From: Pseudoxanthomonas sp. X-1 | Lineage (GTDB): Bacteria; Pseudomonadota; Gammaproteobacteria; Xanthomonadales; Xanthomonadaceae | Assembly (NCBI RefSeq): GCF_020042665.1 | Contig: NZ_CP083376.1 | Coordinates: 1,152,001 to 1,216,000 of the forward strand | Reading direction: 5' to 3' | DNA: 64,000 bases | In this document: positions 63,584-64,000 of the stretch, piece by piece | How the letters are laid out: each line of letters opens with the position of its first letter | Position numbering within the stretch: the stretch's first letter is position 1 | Translations under genes and position numbers: made by a program | The notes under the pieces: model-generated | What the model was told of the DNA's origin: nothing | Database searches by the model: none | The model's input: the letters and a program-made list of their open reading frames with translations, nothing else

Positions 63584-64000
63584 GTGATCCGTTCCATGAC
63601 CGCCTACGCCACCGTCGAACAGCCCGTGGACGGCGGCGCGCTCAGCGCCGAACTGCGCGCGGTCAACCACCGTTTCCTGGAGCTGGGCCTGCGCCTGCCC
63701 GACGAGTTGCGTGCGCTCGAACCGGCGCTGCGCGAGCGCGTGGCCGCGCGCGTGGCCCGCGGCAAGCTGGATCTGGTGCTGCGCCTGCGCACGGCCGAAG
63801 GCGAGGGCGGCCTGCACCTGGATCAGGCCATGGTCGATGAACTGGTGGCGGTGAACACGCAGCTGGCCATCCGCTTCCCCGGCCTGCGCACCAGCCTGAC
63901 CGAACTGCTGCAGTTCCCCGGCGTGCTGCGCAGCCGGGCGCTGGATGCCGAGGCGCTGCAGGCCGCGGCGCTGGCGCTGCTGGAGCGGTTGCTGGACCAG
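63584..64000 (+). CDS. yicC: YicC family protein (3' end outside window)
   Basis: The first 139 codons of a YicC-type protein, a family now known to act as RNA endonucleases. The start is [15 protein letters not shown], then [45 protein letters not shown], which is the family's N-terminal signature. Divergent from rph, a common pairing. The TAGGGTACC stretch at about 63539 may serve as -10 region in both directions. Confidence 0.93.
   Translation, partial: MIRSMTAYATVEQPVDGGALSAELRAVNHRFLELGLRLPDELRALEPALRERVAARVARGKLDLVLRLRTAEGEGGLHLDQAMVDELVAVNTQLAIRFPGLRTSLTELLQFPGVLRSRALDAEALQAAALALLERLLDQ

Overview
This is an ordinary-looking, very GC-rich chromosomal segment of a gammaproteobacterium of the Xanthomonadaceae type (Pseudoxanthomonas, Luteimonas, Lysobacter or a relative). 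The assignment is an inference. It rests on gene order (rph-rdgB-hemW; zapA-6S RNA-ygfA; a fused ilv-leu operon; kdtA beside lipid A acyltransferases), on a short-type adenylate kinase, on a PPi-dependent phosphofructokinase beside a proton-pumping pyrophosphatase, and on two families of small palindromic repeats between genes. No phage, insertion sequence, CRISPR array, rRNA or tRNA is visible.

Layout. 1-3.4 kb: the end of a sensor kinase, then tolC, pcm and a TetR regulator. 3.5-12.5 kb: one minus-strand operon for branched-chain amino acids, ilvC-ilvG-ilvM-smORF-leuA-methyltransferase-leuC-smORF-leuD-leuB. Every junction overlaps, and a 37-codon leader peptide with a Leu/Val/Ile codon run and an attenuator hairpin stand in front. 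12.6-20.8 kb: BCCT transporter, secreted S9 peptidase, large TonB-dependent receptor, ion-channel-like protein. 20.9-28.8 kb: pyrophosphate and nucleotide energy genes (ppa, hppA, pfp, adk), then mpl and a stand-alone LON-domain protein. 29-36.6 kb: a DedA-PAP2-LssY fusion, an SDR, a glyoxalase-like protein, a GT39-like membrane glycosyltransferase, argD and a zinc-finger protein. 36.6-44.7 kb: lipopolysaccharide genes (GT4 glycosyltransferase, O-antigen ligase-like protein, two LpxL-type acyltransferases, kdtA) and a frameshifted secreted glycosidase. 45-50 kb: SirB1-like, DUF192, an unknown gene, an HTH regulator, GNAT, rpiA, EVE and ygfA. 50.1-51.3 kb: 6S RNA (ssrS), zapA and a small coiled-coil partner. 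51.4-64 kb: a GGDEF-EAL protein, ygfB, pepP, pepQ, PilZ with DUF1631, hemW, rdgB, a VOC protein, rph, and the start of yicC.

The most interesting material is regulatory. The ilv-leu operon combines a transcription attenuator with two small ORFs that exactly fill gaps between enzyme genes, so the operon contains no untranslated gap. The 6S RNA gene ends in a hairpin and T-run that touches the ygfA start codon. Two repeat families punctuate the window, and one copy supplies the stop codon of a glycosyltransferase gene. All homology calls come from recognising motifs by eye; no searches were run.
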